NCBI GenBank assembly: GCA_030180135.1 | Contig: CM058234.1 | Location: forward strand, 27,562,766 to 27,626,765 | Direction: 5' to 3' | Source: Orychophragmus violaceus | Lineage: Eukaryota > Streptophyta > Magnoliopsida > Brassicales > Brassicaceae | DNA length: 64,000 nucleotides | Shown: one piece after another, positions 22,072 to 35,215 of the stretch | Numbering within the stretch: the stretch's first letter is position 1 | Layout of the letters: each line of letters starts with the position of its first letter | Position numbers and translations under genes: made by a program | Notes under the pieces: model-generated | Seen by the model: only the letters and a program-made list of their open reading frames with translations | Database searches by the model: none | What the model was told of the DNA's origin: nothing

Positions 22072-24693
22072 TAGAGATGGCAAATTGGACCATTGCCCGC
22101 AAGCCAATATAAAACTTTGTCTAAAAATGGGTGGGTCTCGCGAACGTAATCTATGCGGTGTGCGGTTTATGCGGGTTGACCCGGTATGGGTTGGCAGGTT
22201 TTGCGGGTTGACCGCATAAAGACATGGAATAGTGTGTATTCCGATTATTCCGTTCGATCAATCCAATTTTCAACTTTTCAAACTTCGTTTTGATCATTTC
22301 TGTGAACTTTTTCTAATCCATATTCACTTTCTCTTTTAATATGATATTGTCTGTTTTGGGCGGATCAGAGCCATCGAATCGATAATAATGGCAAAGCCTG
22401 CATAGATTTGCTTTTGGGATCTTGTTCAAAAAACCTCATACTAATGAGAGTTGTACATTACTTATATCTTAGATTATTATTGTCTAAATTTCCGATGTGA
22501 GACTTTGTTTGTTTAATCCTAACAAATATCCCCTCAAACCAAAAACCAAATATATCCTTGACATCTCCTCTAGCGAAACATGACACCCTTCTTGTACCAC
22601 TATAATAACCAACGGAACCCGCCACCTGACCTTCTGGGCATGTAAGGAAGACTTTCGACACAAGACCCTAGCACCCTTTATTCACGAGCTCACCTTGAAG
22701 AATCTTTTCCACAACGAAATACCAATTGTGGGGTTTTCCTAACCCATGTCCAACTCTTTTATTAGTTTGATATTGTTCATTTTGGGCCCAAGTGACAAAG
22801 CCCGTACAAATTTGCTTTTGGACTGTTACCAAAAAACCTCATACTAACCAAAGTTGGAAATTACTTATATATTAGACCATTATTGTATAAATTTCCGATA
22901 TTGGACTTTGATTGTTTAATCCCAACACTTTGAAATGTTGAAAATTTCATTCTTTTATAGGTTGATTTGAAGCCGAAGCTATGACCTCTCATTATAAGAG
23001 AAAGATCAGAGCTCGAGAAGAGAAATAATTTGTGCATCGAAAGCTCTAGTTGGGATATTGAAAAGTCACTACGCGAGTACTATATTTCACAAGTGAACTC
23101 CGTTCTGCGTAACTGGTCAATCTTCTCGTTTGAAACTCTTTGATGATGCATGGGCCAAACTGGGTCAGCTCTTTTGCTCTCTCTTTATGGTCCTTTGTTT
23201 TGTTCTTTTTTTTTCTTATGAAAGATTCCTCATTCTTCCTTAATTTTCCTTTGTTTTGTTCTTCTTCTGAGAAGTTTTCTCTTGATCTACAAATGAAGAT
23301 CTTGTCTCCTTGCATATCTTCTCTTATTGATGATATCTCATTTTTGTTCGGATAAAAAATTTAGAATTGCTACCAAATGCTAATTATGAGTCTTATTATA
23401 TTCCATTGACCTTAAAAGGTTTTCCTTTATTTTTTCTTTTCATTACATGTTTAAACTAATACACTGTCTTGTTTGCGACTTTTCCATATTGATTTTGTTC
23501 AAAATTTGTCGTTTCCTTGGTAATTTTTTTATTCCCTTGGTAACTTAATTGCGTAGTTGCTCGCTCAATTTGATGTTGTGCTCTCTGAAAATTTTGGTAT
23601 CTTGATTACTTAAATCTAGTCGGTTTATTTCTTAAAGCAATCATTTTTGTTTACATCTATAAATGGCCTGGTTAATTGCACTAGTCTAGGTCAATAAATA
23701 TGCAGTACATCAAATTTTTCATTCTTGTTTCATTGTATCTATGATGGGATAAAGTAATTGCTATGACTTAGTTCATACGAAACCCCCTTTTGGTTGAAGG
23801 CTAAATATTATAAGATTAAATGTATGGACAATGGCATTACTATATAATAGTTTCTCATTGAAGTAGTTCTGAGCCTCCGATAGAGAACCTATACTTTCAA
23901 ATGTTATTTTGAGTTACTGTTTGTTTTGTGACAAATATTTCTCTTTTTGGTAACTAATGGTCAGTGCCGGCCCATAGCATAGGCCTTAAAGCGGTTCATT
24001 AGGGACAATATGTTGTGTTTTAAAAATGTCCTTACTATTTGCATAGTTTATAAAAAAAAATTATATTAGTTTAGGGCTAAAAACAAAATTAGTTATATTT
24101 GGGGCGGTACTGCTAAGGTTGATGTGTTCTGCCTGCAATAATGACTATTTTCAGAATGGATGCTAAGATCAGAGAAAAAACATCACCATGAGTGGTTAAT
24201 TAGATAATTAGCAAAAACTTTTGTTACCGGAAGATATTTAGATCTCTAAGCTTTGTGGTTCTCTGTTTGCTTGCATAATGTCAGTAAAACACTTTGAGAT
24301 GTGAAATTATCTTAGCTTTCTCATGATCATTAACTCATATAATTTCCTGTTACTAATGGCAGGTTGAGTGACGTTGTCAAAGGACGTTGTTATGCATGCA
24401 CCCTTTCCTTACATTATGAATTGGGCTACAAATGTAAATAATGTGATTTTATTCTACATGAAGCATGCGTAAATCTCATTTTCAAGAAAAAGGTATGTGC
24501 TTAACACCGAATGGAGTGATTATATTTCAGATCTGCGGGCAGATCGCAAAACCGCAAAAAATCAACAGGGCGGGATTGGACATATATTTGTGAACGGCCG
24601 CTCGCGATAGGCAGGACCGCACGGTTTAAAGGGAAAACATGACCGCAACGGGTCGGCCCATTTGGACGAGGGTGACCCGAATTGCAATCTCTA
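22072..24693. mobile_element. hAT-type transposon, uninterrupted copy
   Basis: 2622 bp. Inverted ends TAGAGATGGCAA and TTGCAATCTCTA are flanked by a perfect 8-bp duplication AATAATAC (22064-22071 and 24694-24701), as expected for hAT transposition. Subterminal regions are rich in short GC motifs (gcgggttgaccc / gggtgacccg). There is no transposase frame, so it is non-autonomous. It contains the TRIM-like element at 22342-22927. Confidence 0.88.
22342..22927 (-). mobile_element. TRIM-like small LTR element (copy 2)
   Basis: Second copy of the element described at 15148-15734, at the same place in the hAT element, so it inserted before the units were duplicated. Confidence 0.5.
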
Positions 24694-24833
24694 AATAATA
24701 CTATAGGTTTCACAGATCCTTTGGACAAACTTTCATTTCATAACTTAAACTTCAGGAATACAGTAAATAGATGGAATTATTCATTTTTTATGATTACTAC
24801 ATGATTTAACATCAAAGAAAATTAAAGCTTATA

Positions 24834-26602
<1,769 letters not shown>

Positions 26603-26682
26603 AAATACTCTTACGATTTAATTATTATTTAATTTGGTAATAATAAATCATTACTAATTCGTTTTGTATCTGCTTTTAGAAT

Positions 26683-27690
26683 GACAAACGAAATTGGAAA
26701 CACCTCCAACATGGCTGATGGCGATGTCAACCATGTGACAGTCGCGGGTGCTCATGATGCACAAACACAACGATTGAGAACATTGAGATAATGAACATTC
26801 CATCTGGGAACCAAGTTTCCTCCTCCAAGCAAGTTTGATGGGACATCGTTTAAGATGTGAAAGTAAAATGTTCTTCTATCTGACAACACTCTATTTGAGC
26901 AGGTTCACTCAAGAAGTGAAGCCACACTGCCAGCGGATAACACTGATCCACATGCGCTTGCGAGTGTTCATGCTTGAGAACACGGTGACTTCTTGTGAAA
27001 AGACTACATTGAAAATGGCCTCATTGACTCGCTGTTTAATGCATACAGAAACGTTGCAACATCTAAGGATATGTGGTGTCTTAGACAAGAATTACCACAC
27101 TGATGATGCTGGATCTCAGAAGTTCATTGTGGTGAGATTTCAACACTACCAAATGGTGGAATCGCGTCCATTGATGGAGCAAGTTGATGAGGTTTAAACT
27201 CTCCTTCATGAGATCCATGTCGAGCAAATGGCGCTATGTGAGACCTATCAGGTTGCATGAATCATTTAGAAGCTTCCATTGGGATGGACAAACTTCAAAA
27301 ACTACCTCAAGCTGAAGAAAAAGTGGACAAGCCTCGACGACTTTCTGGGTTGACTTCGCATAGAGTCACAAAACATGAGACAAGTTGGGGTTGAGTTTGA
27401 TGTGTGGTGTGACAATTTGCGAGCCAAATTTGAATGTTGTTGAGCACCAAAACAAAAGCAGGGAAACTGGAAAAACTAGGGAAGCCAGAACAAAGGCAAA
27501 GGAAAAGTTCCACCAAATATTTCCCAGAAGTTCAAGAACCAAAACTGGTCAAAATGGTCCTCCTGGACATACCTCTCAAATGTTCATGGGCTATTGCAAG
27601 TTATATAGAAAGCAAGGTTTCAAAGCATTTGAGTATCACAACAAGAAGGCTCAAGCAAACTTGACTCATGATGAAATGTAGATGTTGTAA
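26683..27690 (+). pseudogene. Copia Gag remnant
   Basis: Starts ATGACAAACGAAATTGG after a TTTTAG intron-like acceptor. Pieces in shifting frames read FPPPSKFDGTSFKM, KMFFYLTTLYLSRF, YIENGLIDSLFNAYRNV and QAEEKVDKPRRLSGL, which are UBN2-type gag. The zinc knuckle is spoiled: YCKLYRKQGFKAFEYHNKK has lost the His and the last Cys of CX2CX4HX4C. At least four frame changes are seen. Confidence 0.75.
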
Positions 27691-27713
27691 CCGAGGCCAA
27701 TGTTGCTGAAAGC

Positions 27714-28310
27714 ACCCAAAGACTTGGTGGTATGACACTGGTGTTACTGGACACATTTGCATGGATCGAGAGATGTCTCGATGTACACCAAGTGCAAGAG
27801 CGATGACAAGCTCTTTATGGGAAATTATGCCACTTTGAAGATCGAAGGTCATGGAAAGGTTTTTCTCAAGATCACTTCTGCATATGAGCTCACTTTGACC
27901 AATGTGGTGCACGTCCCAAACATGCACAATAATATGATCTCGGGATCTCTTGAGAAAGCATGGATTCACAATTAAGATATATGCAGATAAGCTGGTGCTA
28001 TCCAAGCATGGGATGTTTTTGTGAAAGGGGTTTGTTTGTAATGGGTTATTTAAGATGTCTTTTGAGGCAGTTATTCGTAAGAACAATGTAACCGAGGCTA
28101 TCACCTCGAAGAAAACTAAGATGAATGAAAAATGTATTGCTTATGTTGTGGAGTCTTTTAATATTTGGCATGAACGTATGGGACATGTAAATGTTAAATC
28201 AATGAGTAAATTGATGAACATGAACTTGATTCCAAAATATAAAATAAGCAAAGATAAATGTGATGTTTGCGTCCAAGCCAAACTCATAAAACGCTATCAC
28301 CAAGCATAAA
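27714..28310 (+). pseudogene. Copia protease and pre-integrase zinc-finger remnant
   Basis: WWYDTGVTGHIC is the aspartic protease active-site box (normally DTGA). It is followed by KCKSDDKLFMGN, the long beta-rich protease region and VVHVPNMHNN. After a frame change, the pre-integrase HHCC motif is visible in FNIWHERMGHVN...KCDVC. Two stops interrupt it. The protease would cleave the polyprotein; here it is inactive. Confidence 0.75.
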
Positions 28311-29032
28311 AAGAACAACTGAATATCTAGGTTTGATTCACACAAACTTGTGTGATTTAAAAGTTGTGCAAACTAGAGGTGGAAATAAATACTTCGTGAC
28401 TTTCATCGTTGATTGCACCAGATACTGCTATGTATATCTACTACGCAGTAAATATGAAGTTTGGAGAAATTAAAAAAATACAATTTAGAAGTCGAAAATC
28501 AACTTGATTAAACTATCAAAATAGTTAGTAGTGATTGAGGAAGAGAATATGACGAACCGTTTAATTCATTCTGCAAAAAAAATGGAATTATTCATCAAAC
28601 TACTGCTCCTTACTCATTGGAATCCAACAGAGTTACGCGAATATGTGTTATCCCAGAACATGGGGGGGGGGGGGGGGAAGCTTTGCTTACCATAAATTAT
28701 ATCCTTAACAAAATACCGCACAAATTTACTGGAAAAATTCCATAAGAATTTTGGAAAGATAATGCATCTTTGTACAAATGCCTGAAAGTGTGGGAAGCCT
28801 CGCAAAATTTGCAGTCCCACCACCTAAAATTGTCACAATCGGACCAAAAACGGTAGATTGTAATTTTATCGGATATGCACATAATAGTAATGCCTATCGT
28901 TTCCTGGTACATAAATCAGATATACCAGATATCCATGTGAACACTATAATGGAGTCAAGGAAAGCGTCCTTCTTTGAGAATGTGTTTCCATCTACAGAGA
29001 GAGGAATCTCTAAACGATATCACGATGAATGA
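28310..29032 (+). pseudogene. Copia integrase remnant
   Basis: LGLIHTNLCDLK has Asn in place of the first catalytic Asp. FIVDCTRYCYVYLL keeps the second. GIIHQTTAPYS and the following linker (KTVDCNFIGYAHNSNAYRFLV) place the C-terminal part. A run of 16 G at 28662-28677 disrupts the frame. The enzyme is inactive. Confidence 0.75.
28662..28677 (+). repeat. Homopolymer of 16 G
   Basis: A 16-base G run inside the integrase remnant. Runs this long are rare in plant DNA and could reflect slippage or an assembly artefact. Confidence 0.9.
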
Positions 29033-29159
29033 GACGTTACTACCTCTGAAAACGAGGCAAGTACTTCAAGAACATCTATAAATGAAGAAGAAGAAAAAAG
29101 GAAGTATTTGAACTTAGACGAAGAAAAAGAGCTCAAATGGAAAAGGCATCCAGATCTAA

Positions 29160-29565
29160 GTTCATAAATGGCCTTTCTCACAGAGGATGAGTTAAGAACT
29201 TTCAGCGAAGCAATGTCTGCACTTGACGCACTTTCATCGAAGGAGACAGTCAATAGTGATATCAACTCAATTATGGAAAGGCATATATGGGTGCAAAGCC
29301 CTTGGATGTCAATGGCAAGACTTGTGGTGCAAGGTTTTAGGCAAAAAGAAGGCCTAGATTTCTTCGACACCTATTCTAACGAGAATAACTTCAATAAATT
29401 TAGGTTATAGGCATTGCAGCATTCAGAGACTTAGAAATCCATTAAATGGATGTAAAACTGTCTTTCTAAGTCTCATCAGAGACTTAGAAGATGAGATTTA
29501 CATGAAACAACCCGAAGGGTTTGTTGTCTCTGTATAAGAACACAAAGTATGCAGACTTGTGAAGT
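29160..29565 (+). pseudogene. Copia reverse transcriptase, first part
   Basis: LRTFSEAMSALDALSSKETV, ARLVVQGFRQKEGLDFFDTY and then IHxMDVK..FLS are the N-terminal fingers region of Copia reverse transcriptase. A segment normally present between the WxL-region and ARLVV is deleted. The reading reaches CRLVKSL at the MULE insertion (29561-29570) and resumes at 31003. Confidence 0.8.
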
Positions 29566-29570
29566 CATTG

Positions 29571-31002
29571 GGGAAAACACTCATTTAATTCCTAAACTAT
29601 TTGCAATTAGCGATTTTATTCCTCAACTATTGCCTGCTTAGATATATTTCTCAAATAAATGTTGACTTTGCGAATTCAGAATTAATAAAGTCAACCGTTA
29701 ACTTATAAACTCACGCCGTCATAATTAAATCTAAATCGGGAAATATAAATGGGAAAACACTCATTTAATTCTTGAACTATTTGCAATTAGCGATTTTATT
29801 CCCCAACTATTGACTGCTTAGAAATATTCTCAAGTAACTGTTGACTTTACGAAATCAGGATTAATAAAATCAACTGTAAACTCATACACTCACGAATCAG
29901 CAAGGAGAAACAAATCAATATGAAGACGAACCATGTAATCATGTGGCTGGAAAAGAAGCAAGTATTTGTGAAGAACCATAATACAAAGACGAATATGCCC
30001 GTGAGGATGAAAATATCCATGAGACTGAAGAAGAAACATGCGATCGTTTCACAGAATATGAAGGTTATTATGCGCCACAATATCAAACTTTTTCAGGATA
30101 TAGCCAAGATACTGAATATTACCTAAGGTGGTAAGCATGCATGGAGGAAAGTTTTCAGTCCAACCAAGTACCATTGGAGAGCAACTTCCATACGCTCTTG
30201 ACACACTCCCCGGACCTGCTTATGAGTTGTGGGAGCAAGAAGAGAATGTCCTAGTCTACTACAACGAGCCACCTCATACATGGGAGAGTTTCAAACTTGA
30301 AATCCATGAGGAGTTTGTAAAGAAAGCTGTAGCTCAAGAACAATAAAGAGATATCCAACGCGCCAAGGAGCCTAGCCAAGTAAGTACTCCTAAGACCCCA
30401 TATGTTTATAATGGGTCAAATGTTGATTTAATAGATTTGTTAAGTCCAGAAGATTTTGATAGACATCTAGATTTGTTATAAAAGCCTGTGAGGCCCTTTA
30501 ATCCCAGCTCGACCATGAGGTCTTCTAAGGTTAACTCTTGATGGAAGTGGTAACATACATACTCTGCCTAACTTTCTTCATGTTTTCATGCCTTGTATCG
30601 TCTTCATACCTTTGTAGTCAGGTAATAGTCAGCTGGATTTATATTTCACGACTTAAAAGAATTAATTATGATGACGTTAGTGTATGAGTTAACGGTTGAC
30701 TTCATTAATCATGATTCCATAAAGTCAAAAGCTACTTGATGAATATTTCAAAAAAGTCAATAGTTGGAGAATAAAATCGCTAATTGCAAATAGTTTAGGA
30801 ATTAAATGAGCTTTTTCCCGTTTATATTTCCTGACTTAAAAGATTTAATTATGACAACGTGAGTTTATGAGTCAACGGCTGACTTCATTAATCATAATTT
30901 CGCAAAGTCAACTGTTACTTGAAGAATATTCCTAAGCAGTCAATAGTTGAAGAATAAAATCTATAATTGCAAATAGTTCATGAATTAAATGAGCGTTTTT
31001 CC
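29571..31002. mobile_element. Pack-MULE-like element with doubled terminal inverted repeats
   Basis: 1432 bp. The ends GGGAAAACACTCATTTAATT and (reverse complement of the right end) GGAAAAACGCTCATTTAATT are flanked by a 10-bp duplication GAAGTCATTG (29561-29570 and 31003-31012), typical of Mutator-like elements. Each terminus is present twice: 29571-29750 and 29751-~29930 on the left, ~30638-30819 and 30820-31002 on the right in inverse orientation. Removing it restores the Copia sequence VKSLYGLKEA. The middle carries a retrotransposon gag fragment. Confidence 0.85.
29925..30480 (+). pseudogene. Retrotransposon gag fragment carried inside the MULE
   Basis: One frame reads MHGGKFSVQPSTIGEQLPY, LDTLPGPAYELWEQ and PHTWESFKLEIHEEFVKKA. 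The pattern (hydrophobic, then W-W/E, then TWESFK-L--EFV) is that of the Ty3-type gag domain. An acidic stretch (DEYAREDENIHETEEETC) precedes it in another frame. It is probably captured by the MULE, because it has no LTRs of its own. Confidence 0.5.
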
Positions 31003-31760
31003 GAAGTCATTGTATGGACTTAAAGAAGCTACAAAACAGTGGCGTGAAAAATATGACTATGTCATGATGTCAAATGGTTTCAGCATCAATGAATGTGATA
31101 AATGCATATACATCAAAACTACACCACATAGGTTTGTTTTGTTTGGTCTATATGTCAATGACATGCTCATTATTGGTAGCAGTAAGGATATGATTAATCA
31201 AACTAAGACTATATTAAACAATAAGTTTGATATGAAAGATATGGGACTAGCATATGTTATTCTCGGGATAAAAATCATTAGAAAACCCAAATGAATAATT
31301 CTGTCTCAAGATCATTATGCTGAAAAGATCTTAGAGAGGTATAAGAACTATTCAAACGGGACTACAAAACTCTGCTTGACCCTCAAGTTCATCTAAAGAA
31401 AAATTCAGGGTTAGCAGTTTCACAAGTGGAGTATGTAAGAGTAATCGGGAGTCTAATGTACTTGACCAATTGTACTAGACCCAATTTAACGCACTCAATA
31501 AACGTACTATGTCGTTATACGAGTAATCTAGGTCATACTCATTGGAAAGCCATGACTAGGGTATTGAATTATGCTCGACATACAAAAGTTATAAAATACA
31601 CTTTGGTAATGAACCAGCCGCATTAGAAGGCTATAGTGAGTCAAATTGGATTACAAATTCCAAAAACTCAAAATTCACAAGTGGATATATCATTATACTT
31701 GGCGGGGCAGAAGTATCTTGGAAATCTTCTAAACAAACACTCATGGCCCCATAAACCATA
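31003..31760 (+). pseudogene. Copia reverse transcriptase (second part) and RNase H
   Basis: YGLKEATKQWREKYDYVM, then FGLYVNDMLIIGSS (active-site YVDD changed to YVND), then FDMKDMGLAYVILGIKI. After a stop comes VIGSLMYLTNCTRPNLTHSINVLCRY. RNase H continues in another frame with SESNWITNSKNSKFTSGYIIILGGAEVSWKSSKQT. Both catalytic domains are inactive. Confidence 0.85.
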
Positions 31761-33490
31761 AAGTGGAAGTTCATAGATTTGTATAAAGCTGCAGAGGAAG
31801 CTAAATGACTTCAGAACTTACTAGAAAATATCCCAATGTAGGAAAAATCAGTGCCAGCTCTACGCGTACTTCTCAAATGTTCGATAGTTATGAGTTCAGA
31901 ATATCTCCTTTTGTTGTTTACTGTGCATCTCTTCCAATTCTTTACTATTCTGGTTTTTTCATCTCAACCCAAGTGGCCTGAGGACTTCCTCTCAACACCC
32001 ACTTCTCCCAAGGTTTTCTTCTCCTTTGTCCTTTCTTGTTTCTTTATAAAGATATGAAGCAGATTTGGAATTATCGTGTTTCTTGAGTGTCCAAAGATTC
32101 CACCTTTGCTAATTTTTGTTCCAAGTCTGAGGAATATGAATGAGACTAGAGAAGTTACAGAGCGGAATCAGAGGTACCTTGAGATGTTCAATAACTCTCT
32201 ACACAAGAAATCTCCAACTTCAATGCTTTCTTCATGATCTAGTTATTTCCCAATTATTATCCATTTACTCAAAGGAGGAGGGTATATGCTTTATCACCTT
32301 CTACTTCAAACAACAAAGACACAGAAAAACAGATTGCAAACTTAGCAACGCCTTCCAACCAACAAGCAAAATCAAGGCGAGCAGCACTTAATCAAATTCT
32401 GTCAAGACTGTAATCATCTCAAAAGACCTGAGGACACTTTGTACGTTCACTTACCAGAGCAGTATTACACTAGTGATAAACACATATGTTATGTCTTTAG
32501 TGCTATATGCAGGGTTGATCTCAGTCTGATATCTTCGCTCTTGATGTACTCCTCAAATGTTCGATACTTATGAATTCAGAGAATATAAACGAACCTCACA
32601 AACATATTGTTTGCTCTTCGTCTATCTTTCTTGTGAGTTCCATGCTTTTATCTCAGATCTCATCTTCTGTCCAGTTTCCATGGATATGCCATTGGCTCAA
32701 AATGGAATGAACCGTAGCTGAGGAAGGACCAGATGAGAGATTGGCACATGCTAGAGAGGTGATTATAATTTCCTTTTATGATTTCAACCAGGTCTGCATG
32801 ATTTCTTGACTTCACTTTCCACTGTTTTGGTTACTGAGATTATTTATCCAAATAGTTAACTTAAATTTCTGCAGGTAACATTATGAAGAAACGCAAACGA
32901 GTGAGCTCTTTGATGTCCAAGAAGAGGAAGGAAAGCTGATGGAAAGAGCGAAACATGAATTTCTCGACTCTCAGAGAATAACACTTTTGCTGCTATAGTG
33001 AGCGGCAATATCAAGCTTCTGTATTTGAGAAAGAGTCTAATACATGAACTAGGAAAGGCTCATGAAACCACATCAAGTTGTTCAAGTAACAAGTAATTTG
33101 CCTAAACACGACTATTAAGATAGTCAGCTTCACCAAATATCCTAACTAGTATATTTTTAGAGCTTACTCTCATTTCTTGATATCATTCTAGCAAATGTAG
33201 GTTTTACTTGACATAAAGATACTATAATCCCCATGCTTGGAGACTGGGCAGAGGCTGTAAAAAGGTATGCACAGGCTTTTCTATCCGTTTTGATTCATAA
33301 ATGCATTAGTGAAATTCAGATTCAAACTTCCTTGAGATATTGTAGGTTGAATCTAATGCTCATAAGATTGAGGAACACCGTAGAAAGTATGACAGATTAT
33401 GCAATGAAATAACAAGTAGAGAGAATTTGTATCCAGGCTAACTAAGGTATATCAACTATTATTGTTAATCAATTATAATATCTCTCGGTG
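31761..33490 (+). other. Region with possible gene fragments, not identified
   Basis: A ~40-bp motif (CTCAAATGTTCGATAGTTATGA) occurs at about 31871 and 32558, so the region has been partly duplicated. A block near 32880-32990 reads EETQTSELFDVQEEEGKLME with a TTTCTGCAG acceptor-like site just before it, and IEEHRRKYDRLCNEI appears near 33370. These look like captured exons of a host gene. I cannot name it, and no intact reading frame exists. Confidence 0.35.
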
Positions 33491-34170
33491 TCTATTAATT
33501 AGTGGAGATGTTTTTTCGGTATTTTCGTACAACTCTGAAGCTTAAAAGAATCATGAACTACTCTATCAGACAAATTGTTGGAAGATGGCGGTGGAAAAGT
33601 ATTAAACAAGGTGTAACGAGTAAAGCTCAATCTCCATATTCTACTTTTGTTAGGAATTTCTCGAGTCTTACTATTAATATATTAAGTTTAAACTCGTGTT
33701 TTTCTTCATCTTTGGTACTATATGTTTTATATTTGATTAGTAATGAAATATATTTTAATCGTAATTTGAAAATTATTTCAATCTTCATCTTTGGTTTAAT
33801 TATAACCAATACAGCTGAAACAGCTATTATAAAATTGAAAATAGCCCTAAATATCTATTATTATAAAAAATATTACGAAAATTGAAAAAGCTACTATAAA
33901 ATTTAAAATAGCCCTATATATTTGTTATTATAAAATTATTACGGCAAAAAATCTTCATATAAAATATAAAATGGAAAGTACAATGATCTATTGTAAGCTA
34001 TATTATACCAACAAAAAAAATTCTATTGTAGATAATATTTATGATAGTATGACAAATTAATGCTATCGTAGATGGGGGATCTAAAATAGAAACAGCATAA
34101 ACAATATTCATGGAAACACTATCATAAGCATATGTGCGCATATTTTCTATAGTGTGACAAAGATGATGCT
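33491..34170. mobile_element. Possible CACTA-type remnant
   Basis: AT-rich DNA with recurring 'gctattataaaatt' and 'ctatcgtag' motifs ends near 34158 in TTTTCTATAGTG. The preceding bases (ATTCATGGAAACACTATCATAAGC) match the CACTA terminus at 19575-19610. The opposite end was not found. A 127-residue frame at 33502-33885 has no recognisable motif. Confidence 0.35.
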
Positions 34171-34741
34171 TGATTGATACCCCACCTATATGACTGGAGA
34201 TCAAAGAACTAAGTTCAAAGGGAAAACAAAATCAAGCTGATTCAGAACTAAGCATATTGAGACTATGTCTCTAACTAGTTCCTAGGATGATAAAATAATG
34301 CTTCCTGCAAGTGTTGAGGTTAAGCGTAAGCTTTTATTGATTTGCGTGAGAGCTCTGTAAGATATGAGTATTACATAATACTTCTTAAGATACAAGCTAA
34401 AGACAAATCACCTTGTGAGTGTAAAATAGGGCTGTTTATAGGAGAATGAACACAATATAGAACAAAGTTTACGAGGAAATTTTGTTGGGCGATACATGTT
34501 GTCTCGATTTAGATCAAAGTTCAGGTGGTTCAAGACATCATGTTCATCTCCTATCCGAGTAAATCCGAAAGATATTAAAATGATTGGTTCAAAGCTAAAA
34601 AGATACCTCTCAGACACAGTAACATTTTCGCATACTCTTGAAGGTCTGTTTAATCTAGTCAAGTCTATCTAGTCTTGCCGAGTCTTTTTAGGTAGTCGAG
34701 TCAGTTGATTCTTCATATGTTTAGAGTCATTTTATTCATGT
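34171..34741. other. Unassigned spacer before the Copia LTR remnant
   Basis: No convincing gene or repeat boundary. Small frames on the minus strand (34408-34662) have no recognisable motif. Confidence 0.4.
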
Positions 34742-35115
34742 GAGGGATTTTCGGAAATATGAAAAAAATACTTTGGGCTTTAATAAATTTTGTTGTTGGA
34801 TGTGAATTTAAATGTATATGAGCCAATTCAAAATAAAAGCCTTATTCATTTTAGTAAATGTGAAACTTTATTTGTCCCACACTGGAAATGAAATTTTTTG
34901 TTTTGAGGAGTACATATAGAGATACTCTCATAACAATAATTAAACATCTTATGAATTTTGATGCTCACTAAGATGAAAATTAAAATTAAAATATTCAAAA
35001 ATATTAAAATATTTTTTGAACATTCAATTTAAATTTTAAAATTGACCACAATTTAATTTTTGAAACCTTCCAAAAATTAAGCTCACGAGATTATCTTAAC
35101 GTGAAAAACCCTAGT
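34742..35115 (+). repeat. Diverged, shortened LTR remnant
   Basis: Aligns with about 25060-25580 (CTTTGGGCTTTAAT, GTCCCACACTGGAAATG, CAATTTAATTTTTGAAACC) but lacks the CT tract and downstream part and is clearly more diverged. Its position after Copia RNase H fits a 3' LTR. Confidence 0.65.
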
Positions 35116-35215
35116 ATCTAGACTTAGACTTTTCTTAAACTTTTTGCTCTTTGTTCTTTGTTTCCGATTAACTTATCAATAAAATATCCTCCAGGTCTCT
35201 TGTTGTGTTGTTTAC
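35116..35215 (-). pseudogene. Copia linker fragment, distal side of the MULE insertion
   Basis: Minus-strand continuation of the Copia fragment at 37171-38020, separated by the MULE. Only weak coding similarity is visible. Confidence 0.35.

Larger units (their letters stand above)
20267..24833 (+). repeat. 4.57-kb tandem unit, copy 2 (complete, uninterrupted)
   Basis: The only complete unit: proximal flank, LTR-like segment (20503-21943), short flank, hAT element (22072-24693), distal flank. It directly adjoins copy 3 at 24834. It provides the empty sites for the Athila insertion (CCTAT at 23888-23892) and the young Copia insertion (ATAGG at 24831-24835). No intact coding region is visible; frames such as 22458-22661 and 23046-23355 lie in transposon non-coding DNA. 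Confidence 0.92.
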
